Source of the DNA: Ypsolopha sequella
Taxonomy: Eukaryota > Arthropoda > Insecta > Lepidoptera > Ypsolophidae
Assembly (NCBI GenBank): GCA_934047225.1
Contig: OW203986.1
Span: 20,587,221-20,651,220 of the forward strand
Length of the DNA stretch: 64,000 nt
Reading direction: 5' to 3'
The notes beneath the pieces were generated by a model that had not been told where the DNA came from, did no database searches, and was given only the letters and a program-made list of their open reading frames with translations. Made by a program: the position numbers and the translations under genes. This document shows, one piece after another, positions 45,109-55,290 of this stretch. Every line of letters starts with the position of its first letter. Position 1 is the first letter of the stretch.

Positions 45109-46545
45109 ATATCTCGAAAATAATTAAATTGTTTTTTCTGTTGTGTGTATAATGTAACATAACTTACTAATACCTAGTTATGTTACGAAACAATAAGAAT
45201 ATATTTATTTACCGTATAAACATGAATCTTTAATACTAGTAAAGTAAACTTAAATTGTACCTATAAAAATTAATCAACAAACAAACAGACTTTATTAGTA
45301 GATAAATACTAGCCAACTTCATGGTATACGATCCGCGCAGTTCTGCGCGTGCGCCGAGTTGAATCCCACAACCAATGGAGGGCTCTTTAGTGAATTTTAG
45401 TCTACTGCGCCTGCGTCGAATTCGAGTCTTGACCAATGGAATAGCTGATACGTCGTGATCGTGACTTTGCACTGGCAGACGCTCTCTGATCCCTTGTCCG
45501 AGTGCCGGTGTACTAAATCTCTCGGCTAAATCGCCATCCATTTTGAATAACGGCTGTTGTAGAAATTGTGGCATCAACAGTAAACAAAGTGTTATCCCAT
45601 ACTGGGTAAGCTCCATTGTTTTGCATATAAATATTAATTAGGTTTATTTTGTGTAAATAGTGCTTGTCTCACCATTTCATTTTGTGTTAATTTCATTTTC
45701 AAGTAATGGTGCTTAGAGGTCATTTCAATTTTATTTTTACCACCTGCAAATATCATGTAACCGTTTCTGAGTGCCTAATTATTAATATCCTATTAATCAA
45801 AGCCACTGCCGCTCAGAATCAGTTGTAAACCACACTCTCATCCTCATCTCATCACGTTTTGCTCGCTAGTGGGTGCGCCCGGCTTTGCTTGACCTGTGTA
45901 GTAATACTTTATATTCTCTGCCTGTGGTAACTATTTTCTTGTCTGCGACCTTCCAGGAACTACCTATGGAGTAAGAATTCCCAGCTCAGCTGATCCTCAC
46001 CTACAGCGACATTATTATCAATAAGGGCCTGACCGCTGCTCCTGATGACGTCCAACAAGGACCGCCTGGAATGCTGTCGCAGTACTCACCCTACTGCGAG
46101 CCGTAACGACCAGGAGAGTGCGGTAAAAGTGAAGTGATGTGCTTTTGGTGACCTATTGACACTGATGAACTCACGCCTTGTGAACTTTACTTGTTTATTT
46201 AATTGTAATACAGCTCAAACTTAAAAATAACTGTAGTTTTACTTGCCACTATACAATTAAATGAAAAGCTTATTATAGCAAAATATAAATATTTATTTCA
46301 TGTTTGTATTGAAAAAAAGTATACAAAAAAATTTAATGACCATATATGGAGCTTAATTTATCAAAATATGTCAGAGTGATACTATATTAACAGCAAATAT
46401 TTTTTTATTGCTAGTCAAAAATTTCGAAATTTCAAATTCCTAACTGCTTTGGTCTATACCTCGTAACAAAAATGGTCTGATGGCAACTTTGATAGCTGCC
46501 CATTTCTTTACTTTTCAAGATAAAAAAATAAAAATACATTTATAC
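45109..46545. other. Unassigned, with promoter-like and GC-rich blocks
   Basis: 45325-45440 holds two CCAAT boxes (aaccaatgg, gaccaatgg) and two NRF1-like motifs (ctgcgcgtgcgcc, ctgcgcctgcgtc). A minus-strand frame starting caaaATGGATGGC at 45544 could be a first exon but has no recognised family. 45950-46120 is GC-rich, with an acceptor-like ctgcgaccttccag. No complete gene can be supported. Confidence 0.35.
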
Positions 46546-46699
46546 AGTGCTCCCAAAGTAATAATGCGTATACAAATCTTCGTCACTGTTCGGCAAAGTT
46601 CGTATTTCCTTACACTTTGTGTACAATCAATAAGGCCACGTGGTACGTCCGGTCGCTCGGCTATAGATTTGTATGCGCATTATTACTTTGGGAGTACGG
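46546..46699. mobile_element. Short MITE with 30-bp inverted ends
   Basis: gtgctcccaaagtaataatg, then cgtatacaaatct, facing agatttgtatgcgcattatt, then actttgggagtac. About 152 bp. The ends suggest a Tc1/mariner-type element. Confidence 0.88.
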
Positions 46700-46949
46700 T
46701 ACTCTACTTAATGAGTTCTAGACAATGACATACCACAAGCAAGGGTAAAAAGAAATTTTTTTTCGGCTCCATTTTCATGTAAGAGATATTCTGAAAAAGA
46801 ATTTAATTACATTTTACATTCAAAATTCGGTTTTGGGTCAACATTTTACACAACATATACAATTTTCAGGTTTCTATCTCATTCCGTCTAAGAGCTAAAT
46901 ACCCTTGACATATAGACAGACAGTCAGACAGACAGACAGACGAACAGCG
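46700..46949. other. Unassigned spacer
   Basis: Contains a short gaca-rich run near 46915-46945 (agacagacagtcagacagac). Confidence 0.4.
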
Positions 46950-47128
46950 AGTGACATTAATAGGGCTCCAATTTGCCCTTTGGGTACGGAATCCAAAAAT
47001 TAGGGTTTGTTACCCAGAGGTGCAAACCATCAGGTACTACCATTTTAGCGCCTTGTTTGTTGTCGCCTTGATGTTTATAATATCAACTATATTGCAATTG
47101 GCAACTATGTTGCAATTGGCAACTATAT

Positions 47129-47281
47129 TGTTAAATTTTAGACTTATTTACGGTTTTTGGAGTCTCTTTCGTTTCATATTTAATTATTTTCCAGTAAATA
47201 AAATAAGACAGACACCATCTTTTGGTTTACCATAGACCAACCCTTTATTAATCATCAGTGTCAGTGTTTGAATTCAGAACA
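47129..47281 (-). repeat. 3' LTR of the 47-50 kb BEL/Pao element
   Basis: 153 bp, unusually short, identical by eye to the partner LTR. Confidence 0.93.
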
Positions 47282-47692
47282 TCCTCTTAACACAGAAAAA
47301 CAAAAAAAAAGAGGAAGCTTACTTCGCCTTAACAGGTATTGAACATTTAGTGTCTGTGAACTAAAATAATAACATAAATAATTACTGTAGTATTAATTAA
47401 TAGAAATCGTATAATTATAACGTCTACTAATTACTTTTAACTAAGAATAATTTATTTAATTAATAATACAATTATAATGTCTACACCTTCTTTTAGGCAA
47501 ATTTTCCAGCAACAATAAAAATAGGTTTTCAAGGTATCCCTTTCTACTACTGAGGACCCTCCTGACACAGAAAAACATAAAATTAACATGTAGAAAATGG
47601 TTGGTCAAAAGGAACAAATTATCTTAAAGAGATCATCATTCATGTTTCAATAACAGTGATCATCTGACAATTTATAGATAATATCTACTAGG

Positions 47693-50053
47693 TCATTTTA
47701 CCTGTCTCCCGCAGCGAGTAACTTTATCACTGCCTGTACCGTCATTTTCATCCATGTAGTTTTGTGAATCTATTGGATTTTTATTTGGTTTTACGGTAGG
47801 AAATCCATCTAAAACACTTTGTGCTGTTAATTCTAGAAAATATAGTCTTTGCATGGGTCTTACCTTAATACTTGTGGCAGTCTTCACCTCTGCCGTTCTA
47901 TTGAGCCCGTCTTTTCCTGTGAATATTTTTGTTATGATGCCTAATGGCCATTCTTGAAAAACTGCGTTATACTCATGGAACTTGTCGCATGATACAAGTT
48001 TCTTAGTAGTTGACTCGAGTCTCTTTTTAGCTCTATCAAAATTTGATAGTAAATCTTCACGACCCACCTTAAATGGTAACTGGACCTCGTATCTGCCATC
48101 TTCTTGTGTCTGTATTGACTGCTTGAAACATGCCATCACTTCTGCTTCATGCTCCGCCTTGGTTTTCATTTCCACTGGGTCGCGAATGCCAAGTGTCTCC
48201 AACGACCAAAAATCTGTCAAACTGGTATCGGATACACAAAACATGGAGGTTACAACATTGTCAGATGAAACACATTTTTGTTTACCTTGTAGTGTCCACC
48301 CTAACCTTGTTTTTATAGCAACCATACCATTTTCCAAGTTTATAATACTACTAGTTAACAATAAACCAGAAAAATCTGCACCTATCAACAAATCAATCTC
48401 ATCATCATATTTGTTTGTATCACTCAATGTAATATTATGGTTTTTTAGCATTTTTATAATATTCTTATCATTTAAGTTTGCTTTAGGAACATAACCACAA
48501 ATCACAGGCTGACTTAAGGACTCTATTTCTATTTGGAATTGCTTGTCTAAACTTTCTAACTGAACATTGTATACGCTATATGTCTTAGATTGTGTGGATA
48601 CATTACCAAATAAACAGTGACTAAGTGTCTCCTTGCCTACGCTCTTCAGTTGTAACTTTTCCACAACTCCATCGCGTATATAACTTCGTTGTGAACCATT
48701 GTCAAAAATGGCTCGAATAGGTAGAGTTTGGTCTCCGTTCTTTATATTAATAACAACCGTTTGTAGCAGTGTGTGTCCATTTTGCGATGAGAGATTAGTA
48801 GTTGATATTCCTGTTTCTTTGTTCTTCTTTTGAGCCTCGGGTTGTTTTTTCTTGTCTTCAATTTTCCCTGGGCACAATGCTACGCTGTGACGTCTGCCAC
48901 ATATGTGACACTTTATGAATGCTTTGCAAACCTTTGCATAGTGACCTTCTTTTAAGCAGATTAGACATACTTTTTTCTTTTTCAGATGTTCTATTCGCTC
49001 TTCCATAGACAGTTTTGAGATTCTGTAGCATTCTACACTACTATGGTTGTCCTTGTCACACCATACGCAACGCTTAATCTTTTCTTTATTGTCGATTCCG
49101 GCAACTAAACAAGACGATGAAGGCTCTTTTATGTCTTGCTTTTGCTTATTGAAAGTGTTTTGGGCTATTTGAATGCGCTGTGAACTCTCAACTTCTGTTT
49201 TTAAGAAGTGCATTAATTTTGGCAGCATTTGTTCAGGTCCCTCCTTAGCTTTGGCTTTTTCCCTTTCCCATATTTGCAACATTTCCGTAGGAAGGGCTGA
49301 CTCCACTAATGGCAAAATGAAGGCCTCGTACTTTTTTACACCCAACGATTCGAGAGCCCGGAGATTGACATTGAGTTTGTCATATAGTTCTAAGAGATCA
49401 TGTTTATTCTCGAGCACCAAGGTCAAGAGCTCCCTCACGTACACCTCTATCAATAATTCCTCTCGAGCATACCTCTGTTTCAATTCTTCAATACAGCTTT
49501 TGTAGGACGCACCATCTTGTGGATAGCTTTCCACTAGGGTATAAACTTCCGTGTTGTGCTCCATACATTGTAGTAAATACTGAATCTTGTCATCTTCATC
49601 AATGTTGGGGTCTTCATGTATTTTTTTAAACTGGCCCCAAAAACTAAGCCATTTTTTGACTGAACCATCAAACTTACGGAACTCTAATTTTGGTAGAACA
49701 AAGTTCCTTCTTTTTGCCTGACCGTTTGATGATCTTTTTTCTATGACTAATTCGTATTTCGTTTCTAGATACAGCCACTTACTTCTATATTCTTCTGCGG
49801 TAAGCATCTCATCTTCGAACGTTTTTTCTTGGAAGTCTTTGCTTTCCAAGATACAATTTTTTATAATGGCGTCCAAATTTTCTAATTTTGAAGCTTGCTC
49901 TTTAAACTTTTTATACTCATGCTTCAAATCAATTTCTTCAGCCATTTCTGTTTTTAAAATACTCTCTAGTTTGTTGGCCGTCTGGGTAAATAATCTTCTT
50001 GTTACCTTACGTTCTTTCAAAGCGGAGTCCATTTTTACGTTTTTAGAGGACAA
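47693..50053 (-). CDS. BEL/Pao Gag-protease polyprotein fused in frame to the integrase tail
   Basis: 786 uninterrupted residues. Order: coiled-coil-rich N-terminus (1-110); Gag core of the DUF1759 type (about 110-280: FRKFDGSVKKWLSFWGQFK, LLQCM, AREELLIEVYVREL); three zinc knuckles (about 328-395: CVWCDKDNHSSVEC, CLICLKEGHYAKVC, CHICGRRHSVALC); DUF1758-type aspartic protease (about 445-610, active site IFDNGSQRSYI, then LLIGADFSGLLL); the start of the RT linker (FWSLETLGIRDP to FHEYNAVFQEW, about 618-701). There it jumps directly to PLGIITKIFTGKDG (DUF5641, the pol C-terminus). RT, RNase H and the integrase core are absent, yet the frame is kept. It may still make Gag particles and protease, but needs RT and integrase from elsewhere. 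Confidence 0.93.
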   Translation of the reverse strand: MSSKNVKMDSALKERKVTRRLFTQTANKLESILKTEMAEEIDLKHEYKKFKEQASKLENLDAIIKNCILESKDFQEKTFEDEMLTAEEYRSKWLYLETKYELVIEKRSSNGQAKRRNFVLPKLEFRKFDGSVKKWLSFWGQFKKIHEDPNIDEDDKIQYLLQCMEHNTEVYTLVESYPQDGASYKSCIEELKQRYAREELLIEVYVRELLTLVLENKHDLLELYDKLNVNLRALESLGVKKYEAFILPLVESALPTEMLQIWEREKAKAKEGPEQMLPKLMHFLKTEVESSQRIQIAQNTFNKQKQDIKEPSSSCLVAGIDNKEKIKRCVWCDKDNHSSVECYRISKLSMEERIEHLKKKKVCLICLKEGHYAKVCKAFIKCHICGRRHSVALCPGKIEDKKKQPEAQKKNKETGISTTNLSSQNGHTLLQTVVINIKNGDQTLPIRAIFDNGSQRSYIRDGVVEKLQLKSVGKETLSHCLFGNVSTQSKTYSVYNVQLESLDKQFQIEIESLSQPVICGYVPKANLNDKNIIKMLKNHNITLSDTNKYDDEIDLLIGADFSGLLLTSSIINLENGMVAIKTRLGWTLQGKQKCVSSDNVVTSMFCVSDTSLTDFWSLETLGIRDPVEMKTKAEHEAEVMACFKQSIQTQEDGRYEVQLPFKVGREDLLSNFDRAKKRLESTTKKLVSCDKFHEYNAVFQEWPLGIITKIFTGKDGLNRTAEVKTATSIKVRPMQRLYFLELTAQSVLDGFPTVKPNKNPIDSQNYMDENDGTGSDKVTRCGRQVK

Positions 50054-50094
50054 CGCTTAGTACTTGAAGGTTGCAGATAGTTACGTTTTTAATA

Positions 50095-50107
50095 GTCACG
50101 GTCGCCA
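50095..50107 (-). other. Primer-binding site
   Basis: TGGCGACCGTGAC on the minus strand, two bases from the LTR edge. It starts with TGG, the complement of the tRNA CCA end. The tRNA was not identified for certain; arginine tRNA is plausible. Confidence 0.75.
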
Positions 50108-50109
50108 GT

Positions 50110-50262
50110 TGTTAAATTTTAGACTTATTTACGGTTTTTGGAGTCTCTTTCGTTTCATATTTAATTATTTTCCAGTAAATAAAATAAGACAGACACCATC
50201 TTTTGGTTTACCATAGACCAACCCTTTATTAATCATCAGTGTCAGTGTTTGAATTCAGAACA
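50110..50262 (-). repeat. 5' LTR of the 47-50 kb BEL/Pao element
   Basis: 153 bp. Ends next to the primer-binding site on one side and the TATAT target duplication on the other. Confidence 0.93.
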
Positions 50263-50372
50263 TATATAATTGTTATTTACCATAATGTTTTTGGGGTTCC
50301 GTACCCGTATTGTGTGTGGTGGTACGGAACCCATTGTGCGCGAGTCGGTCTTTCACTTAACCAAGTTATTTT

Positions 50373-50798
50373 AAATCTTTGGAGATCTAAAAATGCCACT
50401 TTTAATTTAAATTTATTCTATTATTTATGATATCAACTGTAAGAATTTATTTTATTTTATTTGTTTAGCCAACGCTCCGGCAAATATAATTTTAAGTAGA
50501 AAGACAAACATTTTTTAAATATTTCTTCTGAACATTAGAGCCTAAGTTTGCCATGTTACTGTAATAATGCAGTAAAATTTAACGATGTTTAATTTCAAGT
50601 TGACTAAGGAAAACGAGATAAAGTAGAAATATGAATTAAAGAAGTTGTTCAACTAGCATTTCCTAACAAATCTCCTATTTGACTCTTTAGAAATTTAGCT
50701 AAAGTGGACTGTTTTACTCAAATCCATACAAAACTGTCAAATAGGTAAATTGCTGAAAATTAAATCATCTTATGATACACCTAGGATGTAGCCATTTT
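50373..50798. other. Unassigned AT-rich stretch
   Basis: Nothing recognised. Confidence 0.4.
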
Positions 50799-50833
50799 AC
50801 TGACTGACTGACTGACTGACTGACTGACTGACT

Positions 50834-50871
<38 letters not shown>
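50799..50871. repeat. (CTGA)n microsatellite
   Basis: About 18 tetranucleotide units with one variant (ctta) near the end. Confidence 0.95.
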
Positions 50872-52301
50872 TCTATCAGCGCCTAGACCTAGGCACATGA
50901 AATTTGGGCTGTAGGTTTCGGGTATGACGTATAGACGAACATATTTTAGGAAGTTCCCCCGGGATCGGGAAAAACTGAATTTACGCAAGCAATGCTAGTG
51001 AATTGTATTTATGATCATAATATGACTTACTCACAGTGACCTTTTTAATCTTCTGTTTTTAATTAAAGTAAGCAGCCACATAAAGCTGATTCTATTTCAT
51101 ACGGAACCGCTAAACTCAAAAAATGCTTCTGGATTTCAGCCTTAGTACAGCTTAGTTTTTTACTCTTTAATCCAGAGACTTGGCTAATACGGCTTCAGTT
51201 TCATCTGATACTGATTCAGAGAATGCCAATCTAGATTATCTACTCCCCTCTGTCCCCCTGCCATCCTACTTTATTAAGGGGAGGGGAAGATCGGCAAGCA
51301 AATAAAGTACAGATGTCGAAGGTAAAACGAGAAAGACAAAGCCGTACTCAAACCCTGCACAGGAAAGTTAAATTTTGTAGAGTTTCAGTCGAGCAAATTT
51401 TCAAGGCTTCAATTTCAACATAGCTGCGATAGGTATAGGGATCTTATGGCGCGTGGATTTGGTTGTGTCCAAAATCGGAACTAACGCTGCCACCATACTC
51501 CTTGTTTCACAGCTGCGCCACCCACTGTTATCCACGCACCATCAGTTTTTTTTTTATTTGTTTATCAACATTACAGCAAAAACAATCTTAAATAATTAAG
51601 CCGTCCCTCTGAAACCCGTACGGGTTTATGCGAGTGACACGCTACCAGCTCGCTATGAAGTAGGTAACAATTTATTTGTTATATGCTAACACGTCACGGT
51701 AGTATCTTTTTAATAAAGATAAAGTTTTACTTTGGGATAGTCCAGACGACAAGTCTGCGCACAACTCAGCCGGCAAGCCGTTCTGAATCCCCGGTAGAAG
51801 GTATTCCCACTTCTTCATGCCGTAGGCTTTAGTATATCTTGGCAGCCGATATACAGGAGGTAGAATAAGCTACGCAGTCGATTTTGTCTGCTATGTTTAG
51901 TCATTAAGCTAATTTTATCAAGTTTATCTAGTAATAAAGATAAGTTTACTTTGTTATAAACTGACATTACCTTAAAATTATTGAACAAACTAGCTTCATC
52001 CTCTTTGAGCACTGTGGGTAAGTTTCTAAATCTTGAGCACGGCTTCAAATCCTGCCGGTTGAGCATGCACCAATTTGTTTTCCGGAATTCATATTTATAA
52101 TATTTGTATATTTGCTACTTGCTGGAGGGTAACACTATGAGGTAAGCATACATGTTGGGATATGTTATCAGCTTCCTGTTATTCTCCCACCCCTTTCCAA
52201 TAGTTTAGAATTGAGTTTTTTTTTTTAAGTTTTACATCGTGTAAATGTCACAAATCTGTCTTTATCTTTATATATTATTATGTCAAATATCTATTCTTAT
52301 A
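50872..52301. other. Unassigned; possible element body ahead of the stem-loop
   Basis: 51590-52140 has moderate GC and a minus-strand frame (51815-52066, NRQDLKPCSRFRNLPTVLKE, then DEASLFNNF). It could be the end of an unknown retroelement; no family was recognised. Confidence 0.35.
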
Positions 52302-52340
52302 ATTCGACTGACGACGACCACAAATTGGTCGAAATATATA
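52302..52340 (+). repeat. Stem-loop in a dispersed element tail, copy 2
   Basis: ttcgactgacgacgaccaca / aattggtcgaaatatata. The stem gacc/ggtc replaces gccc/gggc of copy 1 at 45073, with ctgac upstream and gaaata downstream kept. Confidence 0.55.
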
Positions 52341-52529
52341 TCGATAGTAGTTAATAGTTTTTCATTTACATTTATAATCTTTTTTTGAAATACCTTTTGG
52401 GGACATAATAGGTATGTCATGACTACCGTGATATAACTTTTACTGAAATTTAAATATTACGAACTTAAATTTAAGAGGGCTTTTGAAATTTAGCGCAGTA
52501 AACAAAAAAACAAATTGTGACTATGTGTG

Positions 52530-52860
52530 GGTTAAGGCGATATACGAAAAAAATACGGGTGTTTCTTTTCTGTGTATTTCATGGAATACACAAAAAAAAT
52601 TAATGAATTTCTGGTACATGTATTTTGACTAATATATAATATAATAAATAACTATAATCTAGGGTTTTGAATTTGGAAAACATGTTTGGATAAATTTTCC
52701 TCGATAGAAATAATCGTTGAAATGAGGTCTTCAAACACACTTTTTCTCCTCGTTTGACGAATAGGAACCATATACAGTACTCAAACATATTTTATTAGGT
52801 GTGTTTCAACAATATCTAGAGATTTTATATTTGAAACTTTGCTAGCTATTTTAGTTTTTT
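52530..52860. repeat. 'TTAAGGCGATAT' family, rearranged copy
   Basis: Starts ggttaaggcgatatacg like 23815 and 37527, but 52698-52735 (cctcgatagaaat ... aaatgaggtctt) matches those copies in inverted orientation. It looks like a fold-back derivative. Confidence 0.6.
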
Positions 52861-53668
52861 TAATAAAAATATAAAACTAACTTTTTTCCCTTTTGCCCTG
52901 AATCCGCCCCTCTCGCACTGCGCGATTTTTGCTTGGACAAAAATAAAATTCGCATAGCCTCACTAGCTACGTCGGCGTCGCTGGCATTAGTACTAGACCG
53001 TTTATTAGTCCTTGTTGGAGTAAATAATGTTCTACTTAATGCATTGGCTTTCTGTCTGGAGATCTTCTTGACTGTGTGATCTCCCGACGGAGTTGCATCG
53101 ATCTTGCACTTACAAACTTGTGTACTTTGGAATTTGTAGACAAACACAGACAAACCCTCAGTTAGTCGGTCTCTGTGAAAGATATTTCTTCGGTTTTATG
53201 ACAATTAAATCGTTGTTTTAGTTCCTTTCCGTCAGATTAGTGATCACGAGATTTGCAGAAAGTATAAAACTGGTAATATTTTTCTCCAAAAACAAAATTT
53301 TATCCACATTTGCTTGAACTTTTTATGATTCCGAAGTCCTAAGGTTTGTTTATGAGATTAGAGGGGATAAAAATAAATGACTAAATCAAAAGTTTTGTAG
53401 CTAAAAGGTTGGATGTTGTCGTGGCTTGGCGCGTAATGGCGAAGGCTCGGTGTGCATAGTAATGGGCTCGCTTGGACATAAATATTGCCAATGCATTTCA
53501 TTTCAAGCTTGTAAGTTAATTTTCTACCACCATCTTAGATTACAGGCCATTGCTTCTTTTGAAACTTTGCTGCTGTTCTGTTTTAGTATATCATAATAAA
53601 TAAATTTTTTTTTAATGAAAACTAGCTTTTTATACATAACTTTAAACTTTCGCGTTTCATACACATTA
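52861..53668. other. Unassigned; one frame of uncertain status
   Basis: A minus-strand frame at 53153-52860 reads KCKIDATPSGDHTVKKISRQ and later TNASDADVASEAMRILF. Composition is protein-like, but no family or convincing splice sites were recognised. Confidence 0.3.
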
Positions 53669-54063
53669 TACAGGCTGGAAAAAATTTAAGGGCCATGGAG
53701 GGGAGCTGCCTTAAATCCTTTAGTTTTTTTTACTGAAAGAAAACATTCCTTTATTTTTTAAAAGAAACAAAACTGCATTCAAAGATCTTTTAAAATTCGC
53801 TTGTCTCACCCGGGAATTGAACCAAATAAAAATTTAAAAAATAAACCCTCGCTACTTTATTATACGAATCGGTAGGATTATTGTTCAGGATAAAATTTGT
53901 CTTCGTTTCGATTCCCGGGTGAGACAAGCGAATTTTAGAAGACCTTTGAATGCAGTTTTGTTTCTTTTAAAAAATAAAGGAATGTTTCCTTTCAGTAAAA
54001 TGAGCTAACTAAAGGATTTAAGGTAGTTCCCATCCAGGGCCCTTAAATTTTTTCCATCCTGTA
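53669..54063. mobile_element. Fold-back MITE with tRNA B-box-like arms
   Basis: Ends tacaggctggaaaaaattta and aaattttttccatcctgta with TA flanks. Arms of about 165 bp pair through tttaaaagaaacaaaactgc and aaaattcgcttgtctcaccc. Both arms contain a B-box-like string: ggttcaattcccgggtgaga (minus, about 53822) and tttcgattcccgggtgagac (53916-53935). Confidence 0.85.
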
Positions 54064-54279
54064 TAATTAGTTTCCCGTAGAACACGAAACATGCCTCGAA
54101 ACGTTGAGTGTTCTTTTCGAAAAAACTACCGTGACTTCACCCTCTATTGACCATTGAAATGATTATTGCTCAGTTTTGCTTATTCACAGCTCAATAAGAA
54201 GTAAATACCTGTTAAGAAACTTTCTTGGTAACAGAATCTGCATAAAATCGAATTTACATATATACATACACTAACGCCT

Positions 54280-54432
54280 ATCTCCCAAAGGGTTAGGTAG
54301 AACTACAGATTTCCATCTACTACGATCCTGACAAACCTATTTTGCCTCTTCCACATCCATAAATCTAGTCATACAATCTCTTCTATTACAGGTACTTTTA
54401 ACATTACCCTTCTTTAGTATGTCACCAATAAG
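54280..54432 (-). pseudogene. C-terminal fragment of the DRSRWKSVV-type element
   Basis: Minus-strand reading gives GDILKKGNVKSTCNRRDCMT, FMDVEEAK, a stop, then VCQDRSRWKSVV. Same family as 13060-13270, inverted and broken by a stop. Confidence 0.65.
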
Positions 54433-54899
54433 GTCAACATACATCTTAATAGCTGTAAAAAGCGTACCTTGACTGACTGACTGTCATGATCTAATATAAT
54501 TTTTAAAGCAATTATGCAAAGAAGAGACCTGTGCAAAATTCTCAAGACTTTTCCAGCTGCACTTGCAGAAGAAAAGCTCCAATGCAAATTGAAAACTTTG
54601 AAGACAATTGCAGCCACTTCAATTTTAATTAGAATTCATTCAGAGTTGGAATAATAGTCGCCATTTCACTGAAAGATTAAAACGTATGATTTGATTGGTC
54701 CGCGAGTGGGCCTCGGCGAAGAGCACTGGAGTTTCAACTTCAGTTAACGAGTTTTGATTCGAGCATTTACGTTCCACTTATTTATACACGTTCCAGTACC
54801 AATAAGAGGAAGATTTACATGATTCGGGTAAAATACACTTCCAATCAGATAATAAAACAAATCACAATTTAAAAAATTTGACATATTAGGTCTTTACAT
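54433..54899. other. Unassigned
   Basis: Nothing recognised. Confidence 0.4.
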
Positions 54900-55290
54900 A
54901 TGAAATTGCTGTTTTCTATAGAGAATTTAAAGGAAACTCAATTTTCAGTACTAACATTTTTGCATTTTTTTGGGAATGACAATGCCAAGTTATGTTATTT
55001 CTTATGTGCATGAATTAGACAATATTAAGCTAATAGCAAAATTAATTAAATTTTTGAAAAGTGTCAGCTGTAAAAAGTTATTACGAATCTCATCATGGAA
55101 ATGGATGGCATTTAGGACAAACTGTTTTTGAAGATTTAATTTTTATAATCAAACTGAAAATAAAAACAAAATTTTATACGTAGATGTAAAACCTTGAAAT
55201 CAACTTTTAAACAATAAACAAATAGTTGAGATAGCTATTGAATTACAGGAATTATGAACTCATGAATCTGTAAGAAAATATCGCCAATTT
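54900..55290 (-). repeat. Dispersed repeat, inverted partner of 25915-26300
   Basis: Collinear in reverse with 25915-26300 (attatgaactcatgaatctg, aaactgaaaataaaaacaaa, acgtagatg, catggaaatggatggcattt). Confidence 0.75.

Larger units (their letters stand above)
47129..50262 (-). mobile_element. BEL/Pao retrotransposon, gag-protease type with large pol deletion
   Basis: LTRs of 153 bp, 47129-47281 and 50110-50262, identical by eye. On the element's strand they start TGTTCTGAATTC and end in AACA. TATAT flanks both sides (47124-47128, 50263-50267) as the 5-bp TSD. On the minus strand the 5' LTR is the right one; two bases further is TGGCGACCGTGAC (50107-50095), a good tRNA primer-binding site. 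One long frame fills the body. The region between its end and the 3' LTR (47282-47692) is AT-rich, with a short purine stretch aagagga just before the LTR. Confidence 0.95.
46950..50372 (-). repeat. 'gggttccgta' family repeat split by a BEL/Pao insertion
   Basis: The left piece is 46950-47128 (ttgggtacggaatcc, gcgccttgtttgttgtcgcc) and the right piece 50263-50372 (ttgttatttaccataatg, ggggttccgtacccgta, gcgcgagtcggtc). Joined across the LTR element they follow 38820-38985. The older repeat is thus the insertion target. Confidence 0.7.

Noticed and set aside
47982..50060. Plus-strand frames of 105-170 codons opposite the Gag-protease ORF
   Set aside because: They are antisense shadows of the 786-codon frame with no domain of their own.
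53800..53940. Possible tRNA gene or tRNA pseudogene
   Set aside because: Only the B-box-like core is present; there is no T stem, anticodon arm or acceptor pairing.
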